Source: Cristatella mucedo (taxonomy: Eukaryota > Bryozoa > Phylactolaemata > Cristatellidae). From it: DNA of 64,000 bases. A model generated the notes under the pieces. That model did not search any database and had not been told where the DNA came from. It saw only the letters and a list, made by a program, of their open reading frames with translations. The position numbers and the translations under genes were made by a program. The DNA is taken from the NCBI GenBank assembly GCA_009760855.2, contig WPIO01000117.1:323501-387500 (forward strand), written 5' to 3'. Position 1 is the stretch's first letter. The number at the start of each line of letters is the position of its first letter. This document shows positions 10,341 to 37,584 of the stretch, in pieces.

Positions 10341-11545
10341 CGATGCTGTGGCTGCTTTTAGTTTGATCAACGAACACCAGCCGCGATTCTACAGTGAATC
10401 GGGGACAGGCTTTCAAAAGCACTACTTGGCGAATACCTGCTCGTTGTCATACGGAACACCAGATCGAACTCATTCATACACCCATTACTGCCCAATTCTC
10501 TGATATCTCGCGGCCCAGCACATCTAAGGCGATAAGTAAATGTGTTAACTAAGACAATAATCTGTATAAAATTGCATTCAGAAATGTAAGAGCATAATGA
10601 ACTCTGCAGCAATTGGTGCTAGAATCGCAGTGATTTGTGCAGTTTTGTCCAACTAGTGTTCGAGTCACACGAGTGCTTTGTTGCAATGGAGGAGCTGGAG
10701 GACACGTCAGCCTAGAAGTAGGTGTGTCCTCTACCAGCCCGAGCGCTCTGCACCTGTCCACAAGTACCACTATTGTGTGTGGTTGGTGGCTTCGGGTATT
10801 CCTGGTGCTGACATTATCCTGCTATTACTTCGGATTGCCAGTAATCTGTCATGCCATGCATTGTCTACACTGTGGATTGTCATGCCTGTCGCTTGCTACA
10901 AGAAACAGCTGGCTAGAAAGTCTAATGTTTTCTCTAGGTTTAGGCAGGCTTGCTTCTCAGGAGGGGGAGGTATCCTAGGGACAGATGGTTTCAACTGAGA
11001 GGTCACAGAGGTTAGGAGCTCTGGACCAGACCCACTTAACGGCACGTACAAAGTTCAGTTGAGCAGCTTGTACACGCAAGCACGTGTACGTCGTATACTT
11101 GCACCACAGTCAACATTCGTGGATGCAAATACATGCACACGCACGTGCCTTCACACATACGCCTGCACACGCGCCTTCACACATGCGTGCGCACACACAC
11201 ACGCACGCACACGCGTGCATGCGATCATGGAGATTGGATCATGCCTAACAAGCTTTAAGAATAATAGAAAAACCAATATTTCAGCTGTTCTCTCCTCAGC
11301 GCGAGTTTGTTAAAAAAATTAGCAGGCACCGAAGAAAGGAGATTAAGATAAGAGAAACACACGCACGTGCACACACACGGACCGGATCGTCAGCTATGCC
11401 TGCTCTCAAAGCTGGAGCATAGCTTGTGCTCAAGCCTGCACGCAATGCTTGGGAGCTGCACGTCTGCGCCGGCAGCCTGCCGGAAGCAGCTGGAAAGAAG
11501 AAAAACTCGTTCGGGTAGCAGGCAACGCGACATGGCAGGCGCACA
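10341..11545. other. Intergenic, CA-rich patch, no gene
   Basis: 11120-11215 is a degenerate alternating CA/CG/TG stretch. Reading frames in the region have no exon-like borders or recognisable protein. Confidence 0.55.
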
Positions 11546-11551
11546 TTTATT
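11546..11551 (-). promoter_or_regulatory. NOP53: Candidate polyadenylation signal of NOP53
   Basis: AATAAA on the minus strand about 420 bases beyond the proposed NOP53 stop codon at 11969-11971. Confidence 0.5.
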
Positions 11552-11968
11552 AGAGGCATGCCTTTCCAGGGGGCCAGCCCGGTACCTGCCCACTGGCAGC
11601 TGCTGGGTCGGGGAACAGGGCCACGCCTTAAGAGCACCGCCTGCTCTAGTGGCACTGCATAAAGCAGGGCAGAACAAACAGAGGGCAGCACTGGAGACCG
11701 GGCGGGGGAGGCGCTCCAAAGCGCGGCCGAGCACCGAGATGCAGCAGCAGCTACGCACCAGCAGCCCAGCACGGGCAATTCGACACGCAGTAGGCCTGCC
11801 TGCAACTGCTGCCACAGCAGACGACGGCCAAGCAGCCATCCGGGCACGCAGCTCGGCAGCCCTGTTCTAGCGAGCACGTGACCTCTGAGCAAGTCGGCGC
11901 TCGGCCCGGTGAATGTCGGCAGCACTTGCACACCCTTGACGCCGTTAAAAGGGCACTTGCCGCACGCC

Positions 11969-29256
<17,288 letters not shown>

Positions 29257-29535
29257 GTTTGGGGTGAAGGCCGCAAGTGCTTCCGCCGTGGACCCGAGGC
29301 CGCGGCCGTCGGCGCAGAGCTCTCACCGACGCCGCCTTGAGCCATTCAGCAGACAGCCAGCCAGCCGCCTTGTATGGAGAGTTGTGCGTGTGCAGCAAAT
29401 TAACGTCCTGCAAAATAATGATGACTTAGCAATTTTTTGAGCGTCATTTTAATCGAGCTGCTTGAGAAAAAGCTCGCTAATAAAAGGGAGAGCAAACAGG
29501 AGAACAGCTGCGGGGCTGGCGGGGGAGGGGGAATA

Positions 29536-29668
29536 CTGGCTGATTTATCAGCCTCTTTTGTATGGCGGCAAAAGAGCGTTGACGGCTATCGCCACCGCTG
29601 GCGGCGGCAATAAAGAATCGCCCGCCACAGGATTCGAACAACCTTACCTAGTGTGCCATCGCGGGAAG
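29536..29668 (-). mobile_element. SINE-A copy, head truncated
   Basis: GCTGATTTATCAGCCTC tail, GGCGGCAAAAGAGCG, GGCTATCGCCACCGCTGG, AATAAAGAATCGCCCGCC and CACAGGATTCGAAC (box B). A short deletion removes the middle of the head. Confidence 0.8.
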
Positions 29669-30696
29669 GGGTTGGGTGGGGATAAAGCGCGCCCAAATGA
29701 CTGCTTATAAGGCGGGGACGGGTTTGGCCGCCAAAATTACAGCCGTTTTAAATCCCCGCTTTGCAATCCCCTGGTCGCAGACAGCTCTTAGGGGTTGGCT
29801 TTCGTGGTGCGTCCCGGGTGCGGCTAGAGGCTCTGCAGAATTTGGATCGCTACGGCACTCTGGCGATTCGCTTCAGATTTGAGGTTTTTCCAGAGACATC
29901 TTATCTTGTTTGTCTTAGGATGGGACTGCAAGATGCTACCGACGCGAAATTGCGGGAGTGATGTGAATAGACAGGAAAACCGTAATGTATAGTCCCGATG
30001 AGGTCGTTCTTTTTAGACTCGTTTAAAGCATTTAAACTCGTTTAGACCTGTCGAAGAGACCTATTTACGGCCACGGTCGAACTTTATCTGAGTAAGAGGT
30101 AGTAAAACGGCGGTGCTAGCTAAAACCAACCGGATTATGGCGGACAATTATCATTCGCCATCATGCGATCATACGGCAGTTTATTACCGAGGCCGTATAA
30201 AAATCCAGGGTCCTGTGATAGGCGGGAGTTGGGATTTAAGACTCGGCATTGGCATTGGAGCCGATTTGAGATCTGGGCCACAGACAGATGGCGTACGCCA
30301 TGGCCGCTGTTGAACGCCTGTAACCGTCCGATGCCATCCAATGGGCGTGTCTGCATTAGGGATAGCGATCCGACGTGTACGGGCGCTCTTCGTCGCTGCC
30401 GCGTTCGTGCTACTTCCGGCGTACCTGCATGCGTCGGTGCAGCACCTACGAGCGGCTATAGCCGCGCTACGAGTTTCAGATGTCACCGGTATTCGTCGCG
30501 ATTCGGCTGATACTAGCATCGATACGAGCGCTGCGTTTGCTGCCTAGTTCTGACTGGACGTGGAAGGTGCACACCACGTGCTTGTAACACTGTCGAGCGG
30601 CTCGCCTTCGGCGAGCCGCCGCCGGAGTTGGGCCACTTTGAATTGGGGCGCGCGTTTCTTTGTAGAAGGCTGGGTTGAAAAATATTTATATATTTA
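29669..30696. other. Intergenic, GC-rich, no gene supported
   Basis: A 68-codon open frame from ATG at 30341 is Ala/Arg/Val-rich but its 3' end is inside a dispersed repeat (30488-30564), so I do not call it a gene. A 9-bp stem hairpin sits at 30598-30618. Confidence 0.5.
30488..30564. repeat. Dispersed repeat, second copy at 32819-32885
   Basis: Both copies share GTATTCGTC, ACTAGCA, TACGAG, GCTG and a TCTGAC.GGACGTGGA end at the same spacing, with a 9-bp gap in the second copy. No terminal structure identifies the class. Confidence 0.7.
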
Positions 30697-30832
30697 TAGT
30701 TTAGTTGCACAGCGCCCTAAGAGAACTCAATTTCCATTCAGGCACTTAACGTATGCCGCGGGGCTCGAGCCCACGACCTCGGCCACACCTTGGTCGGGGT
30801 GAACACCTTGACCACTGGGCCAGCTCAGCGTG
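30697..30832 (-). mobile_element. SINE-B copy
   Basis: Tail (TTGCACAGCGCCCTAAGAGA), body CATTCAGGCACTTAACGTAT and the box B complement GGGCTCGAGCCCACGACC. Confidence 0.85.
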
Positions 30833-31370
30833 GCATTTTAAAAGAGGCTTCACGCGGCGAGCTCTGCTCGCAGGTTGGCGCTCTGCACAATGGCAGGGGG
30901 ACCAGAGAGAGCCTCTCTGTGCGGCTCGCGCGCGGTCGAAGAAAAGTCCCGCCTGACGCCGAATCATCACAAGGAGGCTGCCGGTATCCTTAGATGGAAC
31001 TACGTAAGCTTGTCGCGGCGGAGCGTCGGTCGCCGTCGGAGCGCGATATCGGGCAAAATAGGTGGTGAGGGCGCCGATCTCTTTTGAAACAGTGCCTCAA
31101 GATGGCTGCCGAACAGCAAAGCCGGCGAGTGAGCTGCTCGTAATTTCCAACGTGAATACGTGGGTGTAAACTACACAAGTATCACACGTCACGCTCAAGT
31201 TGTGCCCTTTGTGATATTTACATTACTATTACGACGGTACAGCTACGATGTAGCCATGGTGAGTGTCATGCCGAAAACGCAAATGCTCTATCTTGCACTG
31301 ATTTTCAGACTCTCCAAAAAATTGGATACGGTGATTACTAAGAAGGGTTGCATAGCCCGTCTCGTTGGCG
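30833..31370. other. Intergenic, no feature recognised
   Basis: Mixed GC-rich and average DNA; no exon-like reading frame. Confidence 0.5.
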
Positions 31371-31371
31371 C

Positions 31372-31508
31372 GTCGCATCGGAGTGCGGTCGTTGTATCGG
31401 AATGCAGTCGTCGCATCAGAGTGCAGTCGTCGCATCGGAATGCAGTCGTCGCATCGGACTGCTGCCGTCGCATCGGACTGCTGCCGTCGCATCAAAGTGC
31501 AGTCATCA
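31372..31508. repeat. 19-bp tandem repeat, about seven copies
   Basis: Units of the type GCAGTCGTCGCATCGGAAT; the fourth and fifth carry GCTGCC. 19 is not a multiple of three, so the three frames are all open for a while without being a gene. Confidence 0.95.
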
Positions 31509-31940
31509 GAGAGCGCTGCCATTTCTTCGCTAGAAGAACCTAATGAAAGTATGCGGCGGAAAGGATAGTGAAGCCGACAGACGGTACGCCTCAGACCGCT
31601 GAGCTACGACCCTCAGCTTCGCGGTCCGTCTCCATAGGGGACGAATTAGGACCGAAAGGATTCTGGAAAGGCATTTCTTTACGCCGCTCTTATTCAAAGC
31701 TCCAATTTCAGGTCGGCCTCTTGGGCATGTCCCCGATGTTGAGAATAGCTAGTGTAACGGCTGCGCCAGCTCAACCAGTCGGATTTTGGCTGGTTATCAT
31801 TATTCGCGATTACGGAACCATCTCCTGCCGAGGCCGCTTAAAAGCCGGTGCCATTAGATAGGCAGGCGGTTGTGACTATAGATTCGGCTTTTGAGGTGCA
31901 GGATGGAGAGCTGCTGCTGCACGTCATGCATGCCGCTGTT
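31509..31940. other. Intergenic, no feature recognised
   Basis: An open frame at 31568-31861 has no recognisable protein and no exon-like borders. Confidence 0.5.
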
Positions 31941-31941
31941 G

Positions 31942-32620
31942 GTTTGGTTGAGCGGTTAAGGTGCTCGCCCTGACCGAGGTCAGGCTGAGGTCATGGGGGC
32001 TCGAGCCCCGAGGCATATGTAAAGTGTCTCCGTCTGTAACTCCACAAAGTCATAAAGACCATGTGGGTGCTACGCAGGAGAGTTTTGTATAGCGCACTCA
32101 CAGCCTAAGCGGCTTTCGGTACGCATTCGGTAGCCAACAGACTTCGTCTCACGCAACAAAGAGAAAGTGGGAAGCATAGTAGAGTCAGGAGAGCAGTTGA
32201 GGTAGTGAGTAGCATAGAAGTAGCAGCTCAGGACCGCTGAAAAGGATGTGCCATAGTCGGCAGTTGGAGAGTAGTTGTCGTTGCGTAAGAATTGTGGAAG
32301 CGAGTTCCACCGTCTAGGACCTGCAGAGCTAAGGCTTCTGTCGCCAACGGTCTTTAAGCGGAGGAATGGAACAGCTAATTTATTGTCCACACAGGACCTG
32401 AGGGCGCGAACAGGCTGAAACTGATGCAGCAGTTCAGCTAGGTACGAAGAAGCCAAGCCGTGGCGGGCCTTGTGGGTCAGCGTAAGAACTTTGCTCTGTA
32501 TCCTTTGCTCAACCGGCAACCATCCAAGCTCTTTCAGCAGAGGAGACGCGTGCTCGAACCGCTGCGAAGCGCCTGAATAGCGACTAAGTTCTCTCGGGGC
32601 GCTATACAAACGAATTGTAT
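31942..32620 (+). mobile_element. SINE-B copy split by a LINE-II insertion
   Basis: The head runs to 32029 (GGTTAAGGTGCTCGCCC, GGGCTCGAGCCCCGAGGC) and the body and tail resume at 32566 (GAAGCGCCTGAATAGCGACT, GGGCGCTATACAAACGAATT). The 536 bp between them is a minus-strand LINE-II fragment. Confidence 0.8.
32030..32565 (-). mobile_element. LINE-II 3' fragment, nested in a SINE-B
   Basis: The minus strand encodes an open C-terminal LINE segment (LGWLPVEQRIQSKVLTLTHK, LAELLHQFQPVRALRS, GPRRWNSLPQF) and then the 3' UTR with the TTTTGTATAGCGCACTCACAG block. A 9-bp near-direct repeat (AAAGTGTCT / GAAGCGCCT) flanks it, consistent with a diverged target duplication. LINE-II differs from LINE-I throughout but both look L2/CR1-like. 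Confidence 0.8.
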
Positions 32621-32818
32621 TTTATTTATATTTTGTAAATGCGTCAGCTGCTGCCAAAAATACTTGTCCACATTGTGGGAACGGACTTCGTATGTTAAAA
32701 TGTGCGCGCTCGTCGTCACGGCTGCACTTCTGCTACAGCCAGCCAGCGTACGCGTGCGTGCATCAGAGCAGCAACGCCTACAGGTATCAAGCCATGATGG
32801 AAGGCTCAGGCCGTCGCC

Positions 32819-32885
32819 AGTATTCGTCTGAGACTAGCACCTTTACGAGGGCTGTTTTTGCGGCCTAATTCTGACCGGACGTGGA
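32819..32885. repeat. Dispersed repeat, partner at 30488-30564
   Basis: See the partner; this copy lacks 9 bp near its left end. Confidence 0.7.
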
Positions 32886-33220
32886 GGCGTATCCTACGTT
32901 TGTAAAGCTAGTGAGCTTAACTTTTAAATCGGCTCTCAGTAGGTTGCCGAGCGATGACCAACCACGCGCATGGACCGGTAGCCAATCGCCGTGCGGCAAT
33001 GCTAGAATTCACCTGAGCCGTTGCTGGTTTCTCTTGAATTTGATAGCATCGAGACCCAAAGAGTTTCGTATTCAGCGAGCCTTCAGAAGCGCGTGTACCA
33101 AGTCCGTCAGCGCTTGCTTGTGGCCGCCCGATGGGGAATTTCCCCTGCGTACGCCCTGAAAGTCAGACCTCGTGACCAAGTGCACGAACGATATCCTTCT
33201 GTATGTAACCCAGTTTATTT

Positions 33221-33390
33221 GGTGGGCGGCGATGGCACACTAGGTAAGGCAGTTGCTTTCACGACCTCGGGACCAAGGTCGTGGGTTCGAATCCTGCGGT
33301 GGGCATTCCTTTATTGCCACTGCAAGCGATGGCGATAGCCGTAAAGGCTCTTCTGTCGCTATGCAAAAGAGGCTTTTAAATCAGCTAGGA
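33221..33390 (+). mobile_element. SINE-A copy, best preserved
   Basis: Complete from the head (GGTAAGGCAGTTGC) through a clean box B (GGTTCGAATCC), TTTATTGCCACTGCAAGCGA, GATAGCCGTAAAGGCTCTTC to the AAGAGGCT...AATCAGC tail. Useful as the family reference. Confidence 0.9.
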
Positions 33391-33489
33391 AGTTTTCCTT
33401 TGTAATTTTGCGTGCTTTCAGTCCTTACCAGATGTCATACTACTCGGCGGCCGCCTTTCCTTCTAACGAGAATTGAGATAGCGTGGTTA

Positions 33490-33640
33490 ATGTAATGCAT
33501 CTCCTTCTGTATGTAACTCAGAAAAGCCACAGAGACTTAGTGGGTGAACAGCGGGAGAGTTTTCTATAGTGCACTCGAAGCCCAAACGGCTTTAGGCACG
33601 CATTCGGTAGCCAACTTACTTAATCTTATGCCTTAATGTC
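33490..33640 (-). mobile_element. LINE-II 3' tail
   Basis: GTATGTAACTCAGAAAAGCC, GAGAGTTTTCTATAGTGCAC and GCATTCGGTAGCCAAC match the last 130 bp of the other LINE-II copies. Confidence 0.75.
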
Positions 33641-33741
33641 ACTTCCTGAAGTACACTCTTCGATCCGTCTAACTGACGTTGCAGCATAGCTCGTTCTATG
33701 ATCACTTTTTCAATATAAATATAACTCAAATAAATGTAATG

Positions 33742-33888
33742 CATTTGTATAGCTCCCAAAAAAACTTTATCTCCAATTGTAGGCGCTTCACAATTGCCAC
33801 GAGGCTCGAGCCCATGACCTCGCTTATCAAATACGTTCACCTTGATCTCAGTCTTCAAAGGCAAGCGCCTTAACCACTGGGCTAGCAA
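33742..33888 (-). mobile_element. SINE-B copy
   Basis: Tail (TGTATAGCTCCCAAAAAAAC diverged), GGCTCGAGCCCATGACCTCG box B complement and CCTTAACCACTGGGCTAGC. Confidence 0.8.
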
Positions 33889-34479
33889 GAATCGCCAGGC
33901 CAGTAATATCCGGTATAGATTATTTGTATTCTCTTTGCTCAGCACTCCGTCTTGTAACCATAATAACTTTTTCTAGAAGTCTATGAGTCTTTTTAAAGAA
34001 GCTTGATAGCAGTTGGATTACAGCCTTCGACTCGCGACTGTTCTGCCGAAGTAGGTACGTACATTTCATGACCACCTGGTTTGGCATGGTTTAACTTGCT
34101 CGTCAAAGGTGAGCAAGGTCAAGATGCACGCACGCCTTTGACCACTAAGGTCTCAGGTGCGAGTCATGCGTCAAATGCGATGGGATTCAGTTCTTTTGTA
34201 GCGCCTTACAAATATACTTATTGTTATTATTTATTATATTAAATTGTTAGTAGGAATTAACGGATCATGACACTTTCACGATCACGCCTAAGAGTTGACT
34301 GCAACGAGACGTCTGGGAATCGAAGCAGTGATTTACTCGTAGTTTGAATGGTAAAGCAAGCAAGCCTGATACCGAAACTTCGTCAAGAAGGTGATTGTGA
34401 ATATTTCACTCGCTACCGATAAAGCCCTTTTCCCTCTGAGACAGGCTGCAAATGTATTCGTAAACGGCCGTTCGTCATC

Positions 34480-35260
34480 TATGAGCCCTCAAAGTATTTG
34501 GTCATTGGTTACGGTATGGCTCGGTCTTGGGCTGTCCATATTTCCCGATCTATACTCTCCCTCTTGCCAACATCATCCCCAAAAAATCTTGGCTTCTATT
34601 TCTTCGCAGATGATATGCTGCTCCACTAATCCTTCAACCTTTCTAAGCCCTACTCCTCGTTTGATTCCCGAACGGCATGCAATCGATGGCATTCACAATT
34701 GGATTGCTAGGCCGCTAACTTCCCGTATATATTATCTGTATTCTCTTTGTTCTGCATTCCCGTCCTGTAACCGCAATCGTCTGCAACCGATTCACAGTTT
34801 TGCTCTGGTCCCTTGTCAGAGGCACAGCTGTCACAGCACCCCACATTATTCTGAGCTTCACTGGCTCTTTAGCTAGCAACGAATCGATTTAAAGATCCTC
34901 AAGCGTGGTTTAAAGTTAGCTTCACTCATTTGCTCAAGTCTGTCAATGTGACTTCTTCCCTTGTCCTTCGTTGTGCTCTCGCACAAGCGACTCTCTTAGA
35001 TTCCAGTCATCTCTAGCCATCCTTCTCAATGAACAGAAATCTTTTGGGGATCGAGCCTTCAGGTCGTGTGCACCAAAAGTTCGGAACTCGCTTCCTGGTA
35101 CAGTGACCGCCTGTAATGACCTTGAATCTTTTAAGTCTTCGCTCACTGTGCGTCTGTTCCTGACTGATCTTCCTTCGTTCCGTTTAGCTGTGAACCTGTT
35201 TTGGTCTAGTTTGGATCGCTTGCCTACGTGCGCATGATTCAATGCATGACGCTAGCTAGA
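34480..35260 (+). mobile_element. LINE fragment of a third L2-like lineage
   Basis: A decayed RT core (TTCGCAGATGATATGCTGCT encodes the FADDMLL catalytic motif) is followed by a C-terminal segment with SFGDRAFRSCAPKVRNSLP near 35040-35100. Sequence is clearly different from LINE-I and LINE-II. Confidence 0.6.
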
Positions 35261-36187
35261 AGTTTTAATAACCGGTAATAACCATGAGCGTTTTCGCGTT
35301 TGCTTGAGTGTGCAGGCCTAAGTTTGATCCTCGCTAACTTTTGCACTATTAATAATGTTAATGTCTCTATCCCTTAGGTACTGATTCGCATGCAGTGAGT
35401 ATTGAAACACCTCGATAGAGATGGAGTTCGCTATTAGCGCTATACAAACGACCTGCTATTGTTATCGTTGATAACATTGGACGTTGATTCGAATGCGAAA
35501 CGCAGCCTTTTGCTTTTGACAGCGTAATGGGGGCTCAAGCTTGAGACATGGAAGATCAGTGGATTCTGTGCAATCTATGAATCGAGCAATTATAGCTCGA
35601 TTGAAGCACCGTGCGCACCCCTGTCGGTTACCCGTGTTTCAGGTGAAAGAGAGCCTACCGGAAGTTCTCCAAACCCAAAGCTAGCTCACTCATTGTTTTG
35701 GATGGTAGTGAGCTTATCCTTTACCCATTCAGAGATTAAAGGGATTCGAGTGAGCACCCTTAATTAGTAACAAGCTACGTAGCAATACACTCAGGTGCAA
35801 GCCCCTAGGTTCGCTTCTCCAACAAGCAGGCTGGTTCGAGCACATACCACAGTGTGCAGCTTCGAGTAACTACCGGTAAGTACCGTAGTTAGTTACCGGT
35901 AAGTAGTGGTTGGCTAGAGAAAGCCAAGGTCCTGCTTGAGGGGTGCACAGGGATACTTCCACAGGTGAGCAGTAATTTGGACAGCTGACAGTAGTCCCTT
36001 AAGGGGGCATGCGGTAGGTAAGCAGCAGGTAAGCAGCGATAGGCCAAGCCAGCAGCAGTCACATCCTGGGGGCCATAAACTGCTGACAAGTAAGCAGTTA
36101 TTTCCCAGGCCGGCAGGACCTGTCAGCCGAATGAGTAGCACTGATCACTTCTTGAATTTTGATTTCTGGCCTCTGATTGCAAGCAGG
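35261..36187. other. Intergenic, no gene
   Basis: Short clusters of GTAAGTA/GTAAGCAG words at 35875-36095 form a weak irregular repeat. A SINE-like GCTATACAAACGACC tail occurs near 35445. Confidence 0.45.
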
Positions 36188-36505
36188 TCACTGTTCGAGT
36201 GCTTCAGACTCAAACAGGATCCTGCTGTAATATTCGGTTTTTTCTATAGGTAACACAATGTCTCCTTCCAAACAGTTACCTTGAAATTTACGAAAAGTCT
36301 TCTCACAAGCATCGGATTTACTTCGTCCAGCCAAGATTGTTCGACATACGCAAATGTGTAAGCGCTTCTGAACTTGCAAAGTACCTAAAGGCAAGGGACG
36401 AATGAACAAAAGAAGCTGTGCATCTAAAAGGCAGCCGTTGAAAGGGTAAACAGCAGCCAGGTTCGGATCTCTTTGTTGGCCAATTTTAGCACATGCTCAT
36501 CAGCA
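36188..36505 (-). CDS. Unrecognised ORF of about 100 codons
   Basis: A minus-strand frame open from a TGA at about 36508 to the TGA at 36188-36190, with no ATG near its start. It reads like ordinary protein rather than repeat: NLAAVYPFNGCLLDAQLLLF and further GDIVLPIEKTEYYSRILFE. I do not recognise it, and it has no clear splice sites. It could be an exon, part of a processed pseudogene or a mobile-element ORF; LINE text lies directly on both sides. Confidence 0.3.
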
Positions 36506-36599
36506 TGCATCTCAGCCGTTGAGCAGAGAATGCTACAATGTGCTTGATTGCATAAAGCACAGAGCCCTGAGGTACCCCATATTTCAGAGGTTCCTTAAA

Positions 36600-37190
36600 T
36601 GATATGTGCCCATTCACATCCCGTTCTTTTCACGGTATATACTCTCCCTATTGCCGATGTGATTGCCAAGCACGATCTAGGCTTTCACTTCTGTGCGGAT
36701 GACACGCAGTTGTACCTTTGCTTTGATCTCTTCCAGCCCTCGAGCACATCAAAATCTCTCAACTCTCTTGCTGCGAGTATTGATGAAATCCACTCATAGA
36801 TGGCAGCAATTTTTTTTTAAACTGAAAGATAATAACATTCTCTTACTAGTTATGGGAAAACCAAGTGGGATTCAGAAATTGGAAAGGCTAACGGTCAAAA
36901 TTGGCTCTGCCAGCATATCTCCTGTTGAATCTGCACGAAATCTAAGTGTCATGTTCAAAAGTGACAAGTGACCTGATACCATGTGCTTGAAAGTGCTGCA
37001 TGCATTCGGCTGTTCTCTGCTAGTGCCCCATCAAGAACTATTTTGAAATTGTCACCTCTCCCTGCTTGCTGTTTCACCTGCTGGGATATTGTTTTTTATT
37101 TCTGCTGCTACTGTTCACTCTCGTGACTCATACTGAACAGACAGGCGGATATGCAGATGGAAGGAGGAAGTGAGAGGGAGACACAGAGAC

Positions 37191-37246
<56 letters not shown>

Positions 37247-37580
37247 AAGAGAGAGAGAGAGAGAGAGAGAGAGTTATCAGAGGACCACATCATCTCCGCA
37301 GTCAATTTTGCCTACTTTCAGCTACATAATGTTGTTAAAATTTGAGCTTTTTTGGACAGGGATACCATGTCTAAATTAGTCATGCGTTCGTGACATCTCG
37401 TCTTGACTTATGTAACTCGCTGCTTGCTGGTCTAACGGCCTGTGCAATCAGGCGCCTATAGCTAGTGCAAAACTCTGCAAGTAGGCTTGTTAGTCGTGAG
37501 CCTCACAAATGCCACATCACACAATTTCTCATTGACATGCGGTGGCTACCAGTCACGCAAGGCATCAACTTCAAGGTTAG
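36600..37580 (+). mobile_element. LINE-I copy A, RT core to C-terminus, decayed
   Basis: Starts in the RT core (VYTLPIADVIAKHDLGFHFC followed by ADDTQLYLCF, Tyr of YADD replaced by Cys) and continues through SASISPVESARNLSVMF to the HITQF-like segment. A (GA)n tract at 37193-37272 sits inside. Copy B follows directly. Confidence 0.85.
37193..37274. repeat. (GA)n microsatellite
   Basis: GA repeat with one GGGGGGAA interruption, inside LINE-I copy A. Confidence 0.97.
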
Positions 37581-37584
37581 GTTT

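Noticed and set aside
30598-30618. 9-bp stem, 3-base loop hairpin resembling a bacterial terminator
   Set aside because: No T run follows and this is a eukaryotic intergenic region; GC-rich chance or repeat-derived palindrome.
31348-31533. Overlapping open frames (RRIGMQSSHRT type)
   Set aside because: Produced by a 19-bp tandem repeat that cycles through all frames.
33221-33300. tRNA gene candidates with a good box B
   Set aside because: All belong to SINE-A or SINE-B copies with the same tails; no copy keeps a full cloverleaf.
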